From positions 32,790,739 to 32,854,738 of the forward strand of contig CM023541.1 in assembly GCA_013350335.1 (NCBI GenBank): 64,000 nt of DNA, in the 5' to 3' direction. Below, piece by piece: positions 1-12,346 of this stretch. Within the stretch, counting starts at the first letter, position 1, and each line of letters starts with the position of its first letter. This DNA is from Chimonanthus salicifolius. Its lineage: Eukaryota > Streptophyta > Magnoliopsida > Laurales > Calycanthaceae. The position numbers were made by a program, and so were the translations under genes. Below the pieces are notes generated by a model, which did not search any database, was not told the origin of the DNA, and saw only the letters and a list, made by a program, of their open reading frames with translations.

Positions 1-1893
1 AATATGAATGACATCCATATCAATTGAGTTTGAATTATATTAGCAATTAAATAGTTTTTTAAAAAAAAAATTCAGATCACTACTATTCATCCAATCATAG
101 TAGTGAAGGACCACTTGCATAAAGCATAATATATTTTTAGAAGGGGCAGGACATCCTTTAGCCGCAGAGGTTGCATGCTTTCAAAGAATGGCAATAAAGT
201 TTCACACTAGTATGTTATTATATATGATTAGTGGAGTATGTTCTTGTGCTTTCTCCTCCAACCAACCCCTAATTCACAATTCACATGTATTTATGGGGGA
301 TGGCGATCCTCACATGAGATTTTTGTATAACCAGACATGAGAATGAGTGAATTTTCCACTCTACCCTTTACCTTGCCAAAAAATGTCAAAAATCGGTGCA
401 TTTACCGGCGAGCCATTCTAGTTCGTTCATCAACCATGAGTTTTTTTTGCGTTTGACTCAGATTTTCAAATGAGGTCGTTTCTCAACCGATTTCTACAAA
501 TAAGGTATCAAAATTCATCTGCTTTGAATTTTATGAACTTTGGACTGTTTTAAGTGAAAAACGTATAGTTTTGAACTTTAAAAATCGCATCGAAAGAATT
601 TAGAAAAATTATCTTCCCTCTTAATTCTTTGGATTTGATTTTTTTTTCCACTTAAAATCAGTTCCGGAGTTCATAAAATTTAGAGCAGATAAATTTTGAT
701 ACCTTACAAATCGATAAAAAAATAGTCTCGTTCGAAAACCCGAATCAAATGTGAGAACTTACACGTACACATGCACAATTCAAGGTTCAAATCTTCTAAA
801 ATGTTTTCTCCTACTAGTACGTTTATTTGAATTTTTTATTTTTAACAAAGTGTACCTTTTCATCATCTGTGTTTATTTCAAATGATTACTGGTTGAATGA
901 GTAGTGTTACAAATTTTAAAATACTTTTACATTAAATTATGAGCTAGGTATTTAAACACCAATAAAATGACAACTCATATACATATTCAGCTAATATTTC
1001 TATAACTTCTATGGTGTGTATATTGTTGGAATTTTGAATTAATATCTTAAATTTGTTATTTTTAAATTGATTTTCTATATTTTTAGGGAGAACCATTGAG
1101 GATATGCCAAAAATTAGAAATTATTTTTTTGAAAATCTTCTAGATGTCAAGAAATAATAATATATTGAGAAAGGGACAGAAATAGTGAATCCAAGATAAG
1201 TCATTTTCATGACTAAAGTACTAAACTAATCACCACTAAAAATCATTCATGACTGATTCTCTGAATCAATCAAGATCTAAAATGGGCCCCACAATAAGCA
1301 TGTCTAAAAACGTGCACGTCACTATGTGCATAAAATGCTAAAAAATCAATTGATACATATGGTAGGAGACAATATAGTACATATAATTTATTGTAGCATA
1401 GTGCAATAAATTGGATAAATTTACGTTTTTTTTAATGATTATAATGTTCAACTGTGTCACCCAAAGGAGATAATTTTAATCTGATTAATCTTTGACATGT
1501 GAAGACTTTCTAATTTTGCACATATTGAGTAAGCAACTATAGATAGTGTCTTATTTGAGTTGGACGTGAATCGAATTTAAGACCATACTTCTTGAAACAT
1601 ACATCTTAGCTGTCAGATCAACCTCGTGAGATTTTGTAAGAGCTTCATATTGGAAGTGCAATTCAAACAAATGGGTTATAATTTTATTAATTTGATCCAA
1701 TCAACTAATGTTTTTAAAATTTAAAAACTTTTAGTGCAATCAAGTTTGAGAGAAAAGAAGAAACTAGAGCTAATACTAATTAACTTGGACCTTGTTAAAT
1801 AATTATTGTTTTTATGGCAATACCAGAAGTACGAAGAGATGGACTCTATGTGGTCTACATAAGTATAAATATATGATTTAATAAGAAAAGATA
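1..1893. repeat. Segmental duplication, copy 1, block A
   Basis: This AT-rich stretch has no credible coding region. It is repeated almost base for base at 21624-23525, with only scattered substitutions and small indels by eye. Landmarks seen in both copies are the poly-A/T tract near 60, the Ser/Thr-free intergenic text around GGGGCAGGACATCC, and the segment ending AAGAAAAGATA. The left end of copy 1 lies at or before the window edge, so its true boundary cannot be seen. After 1893 the copies part company, because copy 2 jumps directly to the sequence found at 6485 here. Confidence 0.9.
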
Positions 1894-1916
1894 AGACAAA
1901 AATAAATACCTTAACG

Positions 1917-4900
1917 TGTAACGCCCTGACCTGGAAGTCGACTTAGAACGCCACTGATTTTTTTTTTTTGAAAACTAATCTCCAAGGCTTCTAAATGGGC
2001 TGAACAAAAGTTAGGCCCAAAAAAAAAAAGTCACACATGATCTCAACATATGGACTCAAACATAAATCAGGTCTACCCATAAACAAGCACAAACACATAT
2101 TTCCATAAACGAAATATTATTCAATCATAACAGAGTAGCTACGGTCACATAGTGGTTTATTATATAACCCAAGACAGAAAAGTACCACATATGGTACTTT
2201 ACACAAATAATGGTTTCAAGAACCAAAATCAACAAGTTCCCTTAAAAGGGAGAAAACGAGGACCACGCCAAAGCTTATCCTTCCTAAGCTTGATACGGAG
2301 GTTCCTCCTCCTCGGGTACATCTCCTGAAAGGTGAGTGGGGTGAGCTAACTAGTTCAGTGAAAGAAAAATAACAATGTAGTCCAATGAATATCAGGTTAG
2401 TCAAATAATCAATATTTTCAAAATAACAGTTCAAAGCGTGCCAAACTTTCATTATCAGTCCACAACTGCCACCATCCACCGTAACCCCTAGATACTACAC
2501 TAAGACCAATAGTATTAAGTCCTGACACGATCAAAATACTCCTTGCAAGTACATCTCCGACACACCCCAAAGACCGGTACTGACATACCTTAAGTCAGTC
2601 ACTGTCGACCCACCTGGTCCAGTAGATGTAAATCGACGCCCATAGCTCGGCAATGGTTCAATAGTAAAGGGTACGTGAAAGCAGTATTAACATCATCACA
2701 GATCTTAAGCATTTCACATATGATCAATATCATAATTATTTACAAGCATTTTTTCACAATAGTGTATCATGTCTAAGCATATGAGTGGGTTCATCAACAT
2801 TGATTCTTGAAACCACTCATTGCTCGAGATCCAATCTTTTTAACCTGATTTACCCCTACTGCAATGTTAAGTCTCCTCACCGTAAATGTGTGGTATTGAA
2901 GTCTCTGTCAACATGCAAGCAGATATACAATCAATAATCAATCAGAATACATAGCATACAAAGCAATACATACTTGTAGTATTTCAAATCTATCTTGTTT
3001 TTCTAAAAGTCTCTAGGGAAAATGAAATTGAGTCTCCTATTTGGTTTCTAACTATTTTAATTTACAATAATCAACAATGCATATAATAAATAGGTGCTCA
3101 GGCCACTTCTCATATTGTTTTCTGGGCATGACCATATTGACGTATTGAGTTAGGCCTAGATGTATAAGGTGCTTGGGCCACTACTCTTATAGCGAGTTAG
3201 GCCTAGAGGTCACTCAGTGCCCGAACCCTTCTTTTCTACCGAGCGGCGAAGTAAATCGCACAGCTATAGATAGCTATCAGGCTGAGTCAACCACCAATAG
3301 AGAGTATCGGCCTGGAAGTGAATACAATAAGTACACTATAAGTACACTATAGTATTTAAGAGAAAAAGGGTTAGTACCATTTTTAATTATCAAAGGGGGT
3401 ATAAACATCACATGAAAACCTAGGATCTAACACATGCATCTTAAATCAAACCAAGATTTATCATTCAAAGACTGGGTTCCTCGGAACATGCCTCGAAGCC
3501 ACTGCCTAAACTGGTCTGCAGAACCTTAGAACATGGTTCTGGTCTTCGGAACGTCCGAGGGTCAAGCATCGGACCGTTCGAGAGTGCTTCCAAACTAAAA
3601 GCAGAAAAACAGATTTTCGCTGGGTTTGTGTGTGTCTCGGAACATGCCGAGAGAAGTTCGAATCGTCCAATCTAATCGATCCGTCCAAAGGAGACTCGAA
3701 ACAACCCGGAGTGGAGGCAGGGGAAATAGTTGGCCTCTGGACACTTCAAAGTCCCGAACTTAAGATCGAAACGTCTGAAGGTGTCAGCTTCGGAACGTCC
3801 GAAGCACAATTCTCGAACCTTCCGAGAGTCGCCTTCTACCTCTGTCCGCAGTAGTAGACAGTAACGGCCCCAGGAGGGTGAAATACGAATCCAGAAACAG
3901 TGGGTTTTCTGGGTTCGTTTTCCACATCCAACTGGTCAGATGGACTCCTCTGTGAGTTCTCTTGACAAAGGGAATAAATTAAAACTTTAATACTTTATTT
4001 AGACATCTGATTTTAGCATGAGAACTAGTGAGACACAAAAATTCCAAGGTTTTTCCTTAAACTTCAAAGTTTTACACACTCAAATCTCAGTCAAATTTAC
4101 TTCTTCTTGATTCTAAACTTGTTAAAATTTAAAAACGAAAACAATGGGTACCTTCGCTTCAGTTCCTGTGATGAAAATCCGAATTTTGAAAAATCTTCCT
4201 TTTAAGCTTACGGTAAGAAAATTTTGGAACAGAGATGGAGAGTTTCAGTTTAACAGAGAGATGGAGATTGACTGAAGAAGGGTAAAACCAGCTGGGATGA
4301 GGGTGAATTATACAGACTAACCTGATGGCTGGGTGAGAGCCACCTTACCGGCAGCCCACGGGCGTGCATGGGAGCTGCTGGCCACATACCAGCGGCAACA
4401 GTAAATCGGCACAGTAAATAAATTTTGTAGATAAGTCCTTCTGGGGATTTTGCAAATGGGTTCTGTTTTGGTTAAAATCGATTTTTAACTAAAAACATGA
4501 TTTGAAAAGCTTAAATAATTTAATCCAACTTATCAAAAATGTTGAGTTTAATAAACTCTATTTGTCATAAAATTTTGGAGGTTCAAAATTTATCAAAAAC
4601 CAAAGATTTAGACAAAATCCACAATTTGACACTATTTACTTAATTTAACTTATGTTAAATAAAAGGGTTTAAAACCTTTATTTTCAAAATTTGGAGAAAT
4701 AAACTAAACCGTCATTTTAAAACCTAACCTCATATGATTTTCTAAAAAATTTCTTATTTTTGAAATTATTTAAAAATAATTATTTCTCCCTTTTGGACTC
4801 TTTTCAGGTAGTTTTAAATAACATTTTCTGAAAATAAAATAATACTGAATTTTAAATTAAAATTCTTGATTAAGGAAAGCAATATCATTCATTACTAATC

Positions 4901-5110
4901 AGATAATCACATATATAGAGGAAATAATAATTATAAATGGTAAAATAAAATTTTGCCCTTCCAACTATACGAGCTGGATCATCGAGCTTTCAAGTTCTGA
5001 CTGGACCACACTTGGGGTTTTCGTAAAGCCTCTACCATAATCTTCAAGATTAATCGATCTAAGTATGGTTTATCATACTGATCAAGTTTAAATCGGGTCA
5101 GGGTATTACA
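1917..5110 (-). mobile_element. Solo LTR, Ty3/gypsy Tekay-like, minus strand
   Basis: The element begins TGTAACGCCCTGACC and ends GGGTCAGGGTATTACA, the TG...CA inverted ends of an LTR. It is flanked by a 5-bp target-site duplication TAACG at 1912-1916 and 5111-5115. Read on the minus strand it is homologous to the 3.2-kb LTRs at 12973, 39430 and 52241: the same near-end block, TATA-like region and array of GGACGTTCCGAG-type dyads (here about 3540-3830). No internal domain is present, so it is a solo LTR left by LTR-LTR recombination. It lies inside the 4.6-kb segment absent from copy 2 of the duplication. It is more diverged than the other members and probably belongs to a sister subfamily. 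Confidence 0.9.
4306..4312 (-). promoter_or_regulatory. Probable TATA element of the minus-strand LTR
   Basis: On the minus strand TATAATT is followed by CACCCTC and CCCAGCTGGTTTTA. This is the position of TATAAATTCACCCTC in the sister LTRs, so it is inferred to be the old LTR promoter. Activity is unknown. Confidence 0.45.
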
Positions 5111-5129
5111 TAACGCAACTCAAATTTGT

Positions 5130-6170
5130 AAAAATTCAAGTCATGTCACCTTATGGTAATACTACCTTATAAAACCTTTTTTTTTAAATGTTCCCTTAAG
5201 CAATTGTTAGTAAAGAACTCGTGAAATAGACGATTATGATAAAAATAAAAGTTAAAGGTGAGCTTATCCTATACTAATAGTTAGACCTCTTAATCACCCA
5301 TTGAAAATTAAATTATCATCATCATCATCAATTAGTAATCTCATCTATATGAAGTCGGTTGTATGAGTTCTTCTCCGATTAATTCTACCATAAATTATAT
5401 CAACATGTTCCTTTTTATCTCTTCCTTCTATATTTTCAAAGTCTAACCTCTCCTTCTGGTATCTTAATCGGTTGCCTTTCAACTCTATGCAATCACTTGG
5501 TCTTCTATTAACATGACTAAATCATGTCAAATGAGTTTCTCTCAATTTGTCATCAATTTGAGATATATTTAAACTATCCATAATGCGTTTATTTTAACTC
5601 TATCTTTTAGAATTAAACTACCCATCATACGTAGCATATGCATGTCTTCTGTTCTGATCTTGTTTATTTTCTTTTTTCATTATCCAACACTCTACTCCAT
5701 AAAGCATAACAGGTCTAATAGCTATTTTATAAAATTGTTATTTTAGGAGAATATGAACTCTTTTACCCTACAAAACCCAACTAACTTGTTCACATTTTGC
5801 CAACCCCACTCATATTATATTCATTATTTTTAAGTCGAAATCTCTTTGGAATTCTACTAAAGAGGTCGAACATATAAACTTATCACAATGAACAACTAAC
5901 TCATTTTTATCAAGTTATCATTACTATCGTCTAATTCATTAAAGTTACATTCTATATATTCTTTTTTAGTTTTACTAATTCTCAAACCATTTTACTCTAA
6001 CGTTCTCCTCCACAAATATAGACTAACGTTGAATTATTGTTTCATCTCATTAATTAATACTATATCATCCACAAAAATATACAAATCCCTAAATACTTTG
6101 AAAACTAAATACATAAATAAAATGATACATACAAGTGTAGCTTAAATCATTACTTTTTTTAAAATTAGTA
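5130..6170 (-). pseudogene. LINE (non-LTR retrotransposon) reverse transcriptase fragment
   Basis: Minus-strand translation from about 6090 downwards gives the reverse-transcriptase catalytic box as VDDIVLINEM (near 6045-6075). It is followed by NGLRISKTKKEYIECNF, then KIAIRPVMLYGVECW (near 5690-5740) and an M-R-M-L-R-like stretch. This order is typical of the RT palm/thumb and C-terminal region of plant LINEs. Several stops and frameshifts interrupt it, so it cannot encode a working enzyme. The 5' part, with endonuclease, is missing. A second, plus-strand fragment of the same family lies at 28963-30430. The fragment abuts the solo LTR at 5110 and is absent from copy 2. Confidence 0.8.
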
Positions 6171-6484
6171 AATTTAACCCTATGGATGTACAAGAGTATT
6201 ATAGTTACAACAATAAAAGTTGTGGGATGAAGAATTTGTTTTTTTTCAATTTAAAAGATATGACAATACAATCTTAAATAGCATCGTCCAACCACACTAG
6301 AGTATCATACTAATATGCAAATAATAAAAAAATGTTTAACCTTTTAAAATTAAATTAAAAGTATTGAATTCAAATCCTTTTAAGCTTATATGATGCACAA
6401 CTTTTATTGATGATTTCATATAATCTTGTGATTTGCCACACCACTAATATAAAATAGAAAAATCTAATATTATTTAAAAAAAAG
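6171..6484. other. AT-rich spacer, nothing recognised
   Basis: This is low-complexity AT-rich DNA between the LINE fragment and the point (6485) where homology to copy 2 resumes. No ORF, RNA gene or terminal repeat is visible. The right junction has only a few bases of shared sequence (AGAG) with the copy 2 join at 23525. Confidence 0.5.
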
Positions 6485-7230
6485 AGAGTTAATCTTAATC
6501 AACAAGCCAAAATTATTGAACAAGTCTAACAACTCGGATTGTCTCTTCTTTTATCATTGGTTCAACAATTGAGCCGTTCATTAATGCAAAGTGCCCCCCG
6601 CAAATATGATGGTAAACGTATGGAAGACAAACATAATAGTTGAAGGAGGGCAGTTTGAAAATTTGACTGGTTGGTAGTGGCAACACTGCTGGTTGGTAAC
6701 GGTGGTTGGTAACGGTAGTCTACAGAGACCAACTTTAAAAATAAAAAATAAAAAATAAAAATAATAAAATAAAAATGACGAGAACGTGATGGGCTCAAAG
6801 CCGGCACTAGCTATTCCATTAATGAGGTTTGGCAGAAGTCACTAAATGCCATTCCTCCCCTGCACACCTACTGTGACAAAGATGGTAACGGATGGTTCTA
6901 ACCCAACATCAGATGTTGATTAGACTAAGGAGGGAACAAAAGGTTGATTTGGACACTATTTTGGTTTTTTACCGTAATCTCGATTTGTCGAATCCTGAAA
7001 TTTTATTCTGCTCTAAGATTAGGCAGTTGAGTCATCAATAGAAATGTCTTAGAAAGGGTGAATAAGACTTACAAAATTATAAATTTTTTAGAGACTGTTC
7101 AGATATTTGTTGTCCAATTTTAATATCTTCTCATTGAATGCGATTTAATGAAAATATTTTCTGAATTTATAAATAGATTTCACATTGTGTGCACTTCAAA
7201 TAAATTGTACAATATAGAAGAGGAGATGAG

Positions 7231-7290
7231 AAGAAATGAGTATGATATGAAAAGAGAATTAAGAAATGAGTATGATATGAAAAGAGAATT
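7231..7290. repeat. 30-bp perfect tandem duplication, copy 1 only
   Basis: Positions 7231-7260 and 7261-7290 are identical (AAGAAATGAGTATGATATGA followed by AAAGAGAATT). Copy 2 has a single unit near 24235-24264. The duplication therefore arose by slippage after the large duplication, or was lost in copy 2. Confidence 0.9.
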
Positions 7291-7419
7291 TTTGTGTGGT
7301 TCAGCAAATCTGCCTACATCTGCACTTAAAAAATCCACTTGAAAATTCACTAATCATATTCTCCTTAAAGGAGAAGAACAAAACCCTTATAAATCTCAAG
7401 GGTATAGAAACCCAAAAAC

Positions 7420-7532
7420 CCAATCTCCTTAACAATGGTGGAGATTATACCAATCAAATCAATCTCCTTATGGGTGGAGATAAAACCATTAACCCAATCT
7501 CCTTAATGGTGGAGATTAAACCAATTAAATAA
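7420..7532. repeat. Three imperfect copies of a 38-40-bp dyad unit
   Basis: Each unit holds AATCTCCTTA followed closely by GGTGGAGATT or GGTGGAGATA, so each could fold as a short hairpin (AATCTCC against GGAGATT). All three copies are also present in copy 2 at about 24397-24511, so the array predates the duplication. Confidence 0.75.
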
Positions 7533-9434
7533 TCCCAAGAGGAATACTCCTCCTAATAGGGAATAGAGTTAACAAACTCTTTACAACAATCTCACAATAA
7601 TTAGGAAATATTGGAATGAGAGATGTTACAAAGAATAATTAGTCCCGTGATAGTAGATGTAGCTCGTGGCGTGTTCTTTGATGATTTTCCTCTTTCTTGC
7701 CTTTGGTGACGTTGAGTGGATATCTCAATGAATGTCAAACCAAGGAGGGAGAAAGAGTTTAGGGTATAACAATATGCCTTTAAGTGGTAACTAACTCCTT
7801 GAAGATCTTCTCTAAAGAGCACAATCAAAGTAGAGCTTAAGATGCACAAGATTTGCCTATGAGTGCCTTGATTGTGCTAGAGAATGATTTCAAGAGCTTA
7901 AGATGGTGTATCTATGGTGTGTAATGGCTTTTTGAAATACTTTGAGACTCAAGAAAATATAATGTGAAAATTCAGCTTCAATGTCCTTTTTTTTTTTTTA
8001 ATTAGAGCTTGTTTAAATAAAGAAAGGTCCAAAGGTTTAAGTCCAATTCATTTGTCTGGAAATTATAGTTCGGCCGACTAGATATTGCAATGGTCAAAAC
8101 TCATGGGTAAAATCCAATGGTCGAGTTTGACCCCACAACAACTATTTTGACTTTTTTTTTTTACCTTGAATTTCAAATTGTTAAACTGTAGAATTCGGTC
8201 GACCGAGAATAATAATTCAGATGTCCGGTTATTCAGTTGGATCATTTGGTAATGAATCTTAGTTCGTCCGAGTACAGACAAGATCGGTCGACCGATATCC
8301 AAGATTTAGAAATCACTCTTGATTATTTTATTTTGAAGCTTAGTGATTCCTTTTTCAAATGAAGAGCTCTTTTGTGTTTGTTCTTCTACAATCATATAAG
8401 TTTGACTATGTGTACATGTCATGATTGTGAGAACATAATTTAACATTTGACCATTTGACATTGAGAACTACTTCATTGGTCACTGACTATTTTAGGAGCC
8501 CAGTTTAATACATAATCATTTTTATCCAAGGATCCTAAGGTCAAGGTCTGTCATATGGTCCAGTGTATACCTATGTTTGGATGGCATTTATGAGATATGT
8601 CTTTTTCTCTGATGCTTTTGCTTTTCCAATCTTTCATAGCTTCTGGTCTTTTCAGATTACTTTGATGTTCGGCAACGTTATCTCTTCCTTTCGCATCTTA
8701 TGGTGTGTGTGGAGATTGAATTGTTTTTCCTCTGATTACCCTTATTCCTCTACTTGTTCAGAGTCTCTATGGCGCATTATAACCTCTATAGCTGACAAAC
8801 AGGGAATCATGATTGGCTCTGTGACGACCTATACCAAATGGAGAGTGGAGGAGAATATTCTAGGTGTGTGGGTCACATTGAAGGAGAATTCAGCCTGCGT
8901 GGCGCTGGAGAGTGGAGGGGAATATTCCCCAGATGAATTCCATCATACAGAGGAAGAGAAATCACCTGATGGGATGAGGAGGAGAGACCCATCAGTGTGC
9001 TATGAACAAAGAGAGAAAAAGTCCTTAGTATGGTGTGAATGGAGTCCCACATCGCTCAGCACAAGGCCCGCAAACCACTACGGTCCCCACATCCCAAATC
9101 GAAGGCTTTCACTAAACTACCTTGGGGTGGTATCCTGTCCGAATTAGTATCTTGTTCGAATCACAACCAATAGAACTCAATGACCCGTCCACAAGCTTGT
9201 TATTCTCATATCCTAAGAATCTCAATTTGACTCTTGGCATTTGCCAACTCCTACAAAGGCACATTCGAGGTATGGCTCTCCACAAGTCAATCACCTTGCC
9301 AACTCTACTCACACAACAAGTCAGCCAAGAAGGATAATAGTATCCTTATAAGAGTCCCCAAGCTCCACCACTCTTCCATGACACAAGGAAACCAAACCGT
9401 TTTCATCCACATACCGTTAAGGCTCCACCAATGG

Positions 9435-9706
9435 TGTGATACCCTGCCCCAAGAGGGGACTGTTTGTGAAAGGGGCAACAATGGGAGAGGGGAAAAGTCT
9501 CATATCGCCCATGAGGTGTAATTGATTGTGGAATATTTAAGGGAGCACCCCTCCTTCTAGCACAAGGTCTTTTGGGCCCAAGGGTGATACTTGAGCCAAA
9601 TGCAAAGCAGTGAGGGCTTTTCAAGCTTAAAGCGGACAGTATTGTGCGAGAGAGAATGGTCATTACTAATGGTATCAGAGAACAGCTCAACGCTTTGCCT
9701 CTGTGG
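9435..9706 (+). mobile_element. TRIM-like element, 5' LTR and primer-binding site (copy 1)
   Basis: An LTR-like segment starts TGTGATACCCTGCCCC and ends before TGGTATCAGAGAAC at 9670. That motif matches the primer-binding site complementary to the 3' end of initiator methionine tRNA. About 36 bp later the element is interrupted by another LTR. In copy 2 the far side of that insertion shows a short non-coding interior, a purine tract and the start of a 3' LTR, giving a miniature element with no coding room. Here the 3' part is lost in the 9.9-kb deletion ending at the (TA)n tract. Confidence 0.65.
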
Positions 9707-11496
9707 TGTAATGGCCCAACCTTAAAAAAAAATATTAAAATATTAAGTCAGTACACAAGTTCGTGCTTGGACAAAATTAGGCTTATTTCACCTCCTTCCT
9801 CTTCCAAACAACCAACCCTTCTTCCCTAACAGCAAACCCTTGTCTCCTCTATCTTCCCTCTATTGATTTTCACCCACTAAAGACTTTGGATTCGGATTCC
9901 CTACACTTGGAGGGCCCCTTTTGCACGATCTCTTATCCTCCAAAGCTAAGATCTATGATCATTCTCTTTCCCTTTCTTCTTGTTTAATGAGATCTTAATG
10001 GGATGTGTTGAGAATGAAGTATGGAGTATGTGATGGCTTTTAGGCCTTATTTGGAGAGGAATCCATGGAAGTAATTGGGGATTTTTGTTATGGAACCTTA
10101 TTTGGGTGTAGATCTGAAATGAAATTGAGTTTTGAACCATTGAGAAGGGAAGTAAATTAGGGAAAATAGTATATGCTATTTTTGGAGATGATTCATGGGA
10201 GGAGATTTGGAGATTACCCTTAGATTGAAGGGATTAAACCAGATTAAGGGTAAATCTTGAGTCTAAATTTGGAGACTTATCTTCTAAGCTTTGTTTTGGT
10301 CTAATCAATGAACTAATAGGGATGTATTATGTTTTTTTTTATTGATTAGAGTCTTTGAACCTCGAACCTGTTGAGGTACGACCCGAAGATCAACCCAAGA
10401 CATCGTGATTTTGAGGTGACGATTGCTACACACATATTGTATGAATGCATGTATATTATTTCATTGATTTAGGGAATGAACTGTGTTATTGATGTGTTTA
10501 ATGCATGATAAATAGGATGAATGTAACCTATGTTATGCATGAGATGCTATTAATTCCATATTATGTGATTTGTAGCATGTCTATTATCTTATTATGATGA
10601 TATAAAATTTGTAATAGTTATTGGAGACCCTTGTGAAGGGCTGAGATGATTTATTAATGAATTTAATTGGGTTTGTTGTAAAAAGGGAGTTATTGGACTT
10701 AAGATGTTAAACCACCATGAGACGGGTTGAATAAATTGCAAAGACTAAGAATATGTGTAAATAAACCCAATGTGTGTATCTCAAGGTTGGTGTGCAGTCC
10801 ATGTCCCTAAAATAACCCAATGTGATAATTATGTTGAATGTGTGAAACGTAATGTAATGTGCTATGCTGCTATCATTGTTAATGGTCATTATATGATTAT
10901 GACATATATGTTGCCTATATAATTGTGAATATGATCCCTTTTGCATTACTCATTGATGTGTACCTAGGAGGTTATCTAGGACGTGAGTATGCAATATTGT
11001 ATTAATAGATATGATAGTATTGAGAATTACTAGTGTTGGGATGAGACCCAAAGAGTTTATAAGACTTAATGATGTACCTTCTCTTGTTTGGGCCCCACTA
11101 ATATGAGTCTTCACTCTCTAGAGGAGGTTGGTGTGATAAGATAATAGTTTTGTTTAAGGAACCTTATTGGAACAGTGATGTCGGCTATGAGACTTGGTCC
11201 TATAGGGTTGCCGTCGAGGAGTATAGCTCCTATCATGCTTCGCGTTATAAATCGTTCTCACGGCTGTTTGTGGTTGTCGTTGAGGAGTACAACTCCTATC
11301 ATGCTTCGCGTTGTAGGTTGCTCTCACTACTGTTTATGGTTTTCGTTGAGCACTATAGCTCCTATCATGCTTCGCGCTGTATATCGCTTTCATGACTGTT
11401 TGTGGTTGCCGTTGAGGAGTATAACTCCTATCATGCTTCGCGTTGTAGGTCGCTCTTACGACTATTTTGTACATTTGGTGTACAGTTTGCGCAGAG

Positions 11497-11497
<1 letters not shown>
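9707..11497 (+). mobile_element. LTR inserted in the TRIM-like element, 3' truncated (copy 1)
   Basis: The insert starts TGTAATGGCCCAACC directly after TGTGG (9702-9706), which is the target-site duplication seen on both sides in copy 2. It aligns with 26682-28099, after which copy 1 switches to a TA microsatellite and the end of the LTR is missing. Copy 1 keeps about 400 bp (roughly 9930-10330) that copy 2 has lost. It contains a 66-bp tandem array. No coding region is credible; frames across the array stay open only because 66 is a multiple of three. Family: probably Ty3/gypsy from the end sequences, not certain. Confidence 0.75.
11213..11479. repeat. 66-bp tandem repeat, four units
   Basis: The units begin at 11216, 11282, 11348 and 11414 (spacing exactly 66 bp). 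Each contains the dyad AGGAGTATAACTCCT or a variant, followed by ATCATGCTTCGCG. The dyad could form a small hairpin. The same four-unit array occurs in copy 2 at 27812-28075. Confidence 0.95.

Positions 11498-11527
<30 letters not shown>
11498..11527. repeat. (TA)n microsatellite at a deletion junction
   Basis: A run of about 15 TA units joins LTR sequence (matching copy 2 up to 28099) to sequence matching copy 2 from about 37985. In copy 2 a (TA)n run at 37948-37984 sits beside the right-hand part only. The left part continues GTTATATAC without a repeat. Confidence 0.9.
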
Positions 11528-11532
<5 letters not shown>

Positions 11533-12057
11533 GTAATATAGTACCCATCTTGAATTTGAATCTTAGTACCCCTTAAATAGAAAGATTCATATTCTTATAT
11601 AAATAGGGAGGCTTGCACATGTCTCAAGAATTAGTGGGGTACTCTAAGATGCCTTAACACCTTAATCATAAAAAATAAAATAAAAAATCCATATCCCATG
11701 TTGTCCATGCCTTCAAAGCTAGGTCCTTATCCAAAGTTTGTTTTGACTACTGTTACAATTTCTAATTCAATATAAAAAATATGTTTGTATGTAACTATCT
11801 TATGTGGAATTTAATTTTTTTAATAAGAATTTCTAATTTGAAATTTAGATTGAGTTAGGTCAAGCATGTGTCAAGGTGTGTTTCGTCATGGGACATGGTT
11901 TGGGTTAACTCATGGGTCAAGTGAAGGATCATATAGATTGTATTTGATTTAGGTTGGATTATGGGCTATGAGTCAACTAGTGGATTGGAATTTAGGTCAA
12001 ATTCAGTTTAGCGTGGTTCATGGGTTTGGTTGGTTGGGTCATGGATCACGTCACAAG
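11528..12057. repeat. Segmental duplication, copy 1, start of block C
   Basis: AT-rich non-coding DNA matching 37985-38514. It lies just downstream (in the minus sense) of the copia LTR at 12058. It contains the repeated phrase GGTTGGGTCATGGATCACG but no gene or RNA that I can recognise. Confidence 0.8.
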
Positions 12058-12330
12058 TGTTGTGTGAAAATAAAAAAAATCAACGCAAGAAATAAAGCAT
12101 CCACACAAGAGAGACATAAATTTACATGGTTAGGCCAAAAGCCTACGTCCATGGGCAACACAATGAAGAATTTCCACTAATCTAAAGAAGATGATACAAT
12201 TCAGGCTCATTCTTTCTCTCTCTCACCATCTCTAACTATATATAGTTTTCGTACAAATGAAAAAGATACAAATTGGGCTAGGCCAAGACAAGCCAAATTG
12301 GGCCAAGCCAAATCGAGTCAATAATAAAAA
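12058..12330 (-). mobile_element. 3' LTR of minus-strand Ty1/copia element (copy 1)
   Basis: On the minus strand a purine-rich tract (TCACCAAGGTGGAGAT, 12331-12346) is followed by the LTR, which ends ...TTTTCACACAACA at 12058. Inside is CTATATATAG (about 12233-12243), a likely TATA box, followed by a GA-rich leader. The order RNase H, PPT, LTR fits the copia pol remnant immediately upstream. The exact start of the LTR is not certain because no clean TG end is visible. The same LTR is at 38515-38786 in copy 2. Confidence 0.75.
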
Positions 12331-12346
12331 AATCTCCACCTTGGTG

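Larger units (their letters stand above)
6485..9434. repeat. Segmental duplication, copy 1, block B (non-coding part)
   Basis: The stretch matches 23525-26410 of copy 2 throughout. Part of it looks like old retroelement DNA: a GTCCCACATCGC motif near 9043 and short direct repeats near 7231 and 7430. I could not fix element ends. An open frame of 194 codons at 8563-9147 is broken in copy 2. A 66-codon minus frame at 9112-9312 is open in both copies, but about half of its base differences change the residue, so neither looks like a conserved gene. No promoter or splice structure supports a host gene. Confidence 0.75.

Noticed and set aside
8563..9147. 194-codon open frame, the longest outside retroelements
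   Set aside because: The equivalent frame in copy 2 (around 25560-26120) is broken while the DNA around it is equally conserved. There is no recognisable domain.
9112..9312. 66-codon minus-strand frame open in both duplicates
   Set aside because: Only about five base differences separate the copies and roughly three change the residue, so there is no sign of protein-level selection. It may be old retroelement coding remnant, but I cannot name it.
11175..11528. 117-codon frame with internal peptide repeats
   Set aside because: It is created by the 66-bp tandem repeat, whose period is a multiple of three.
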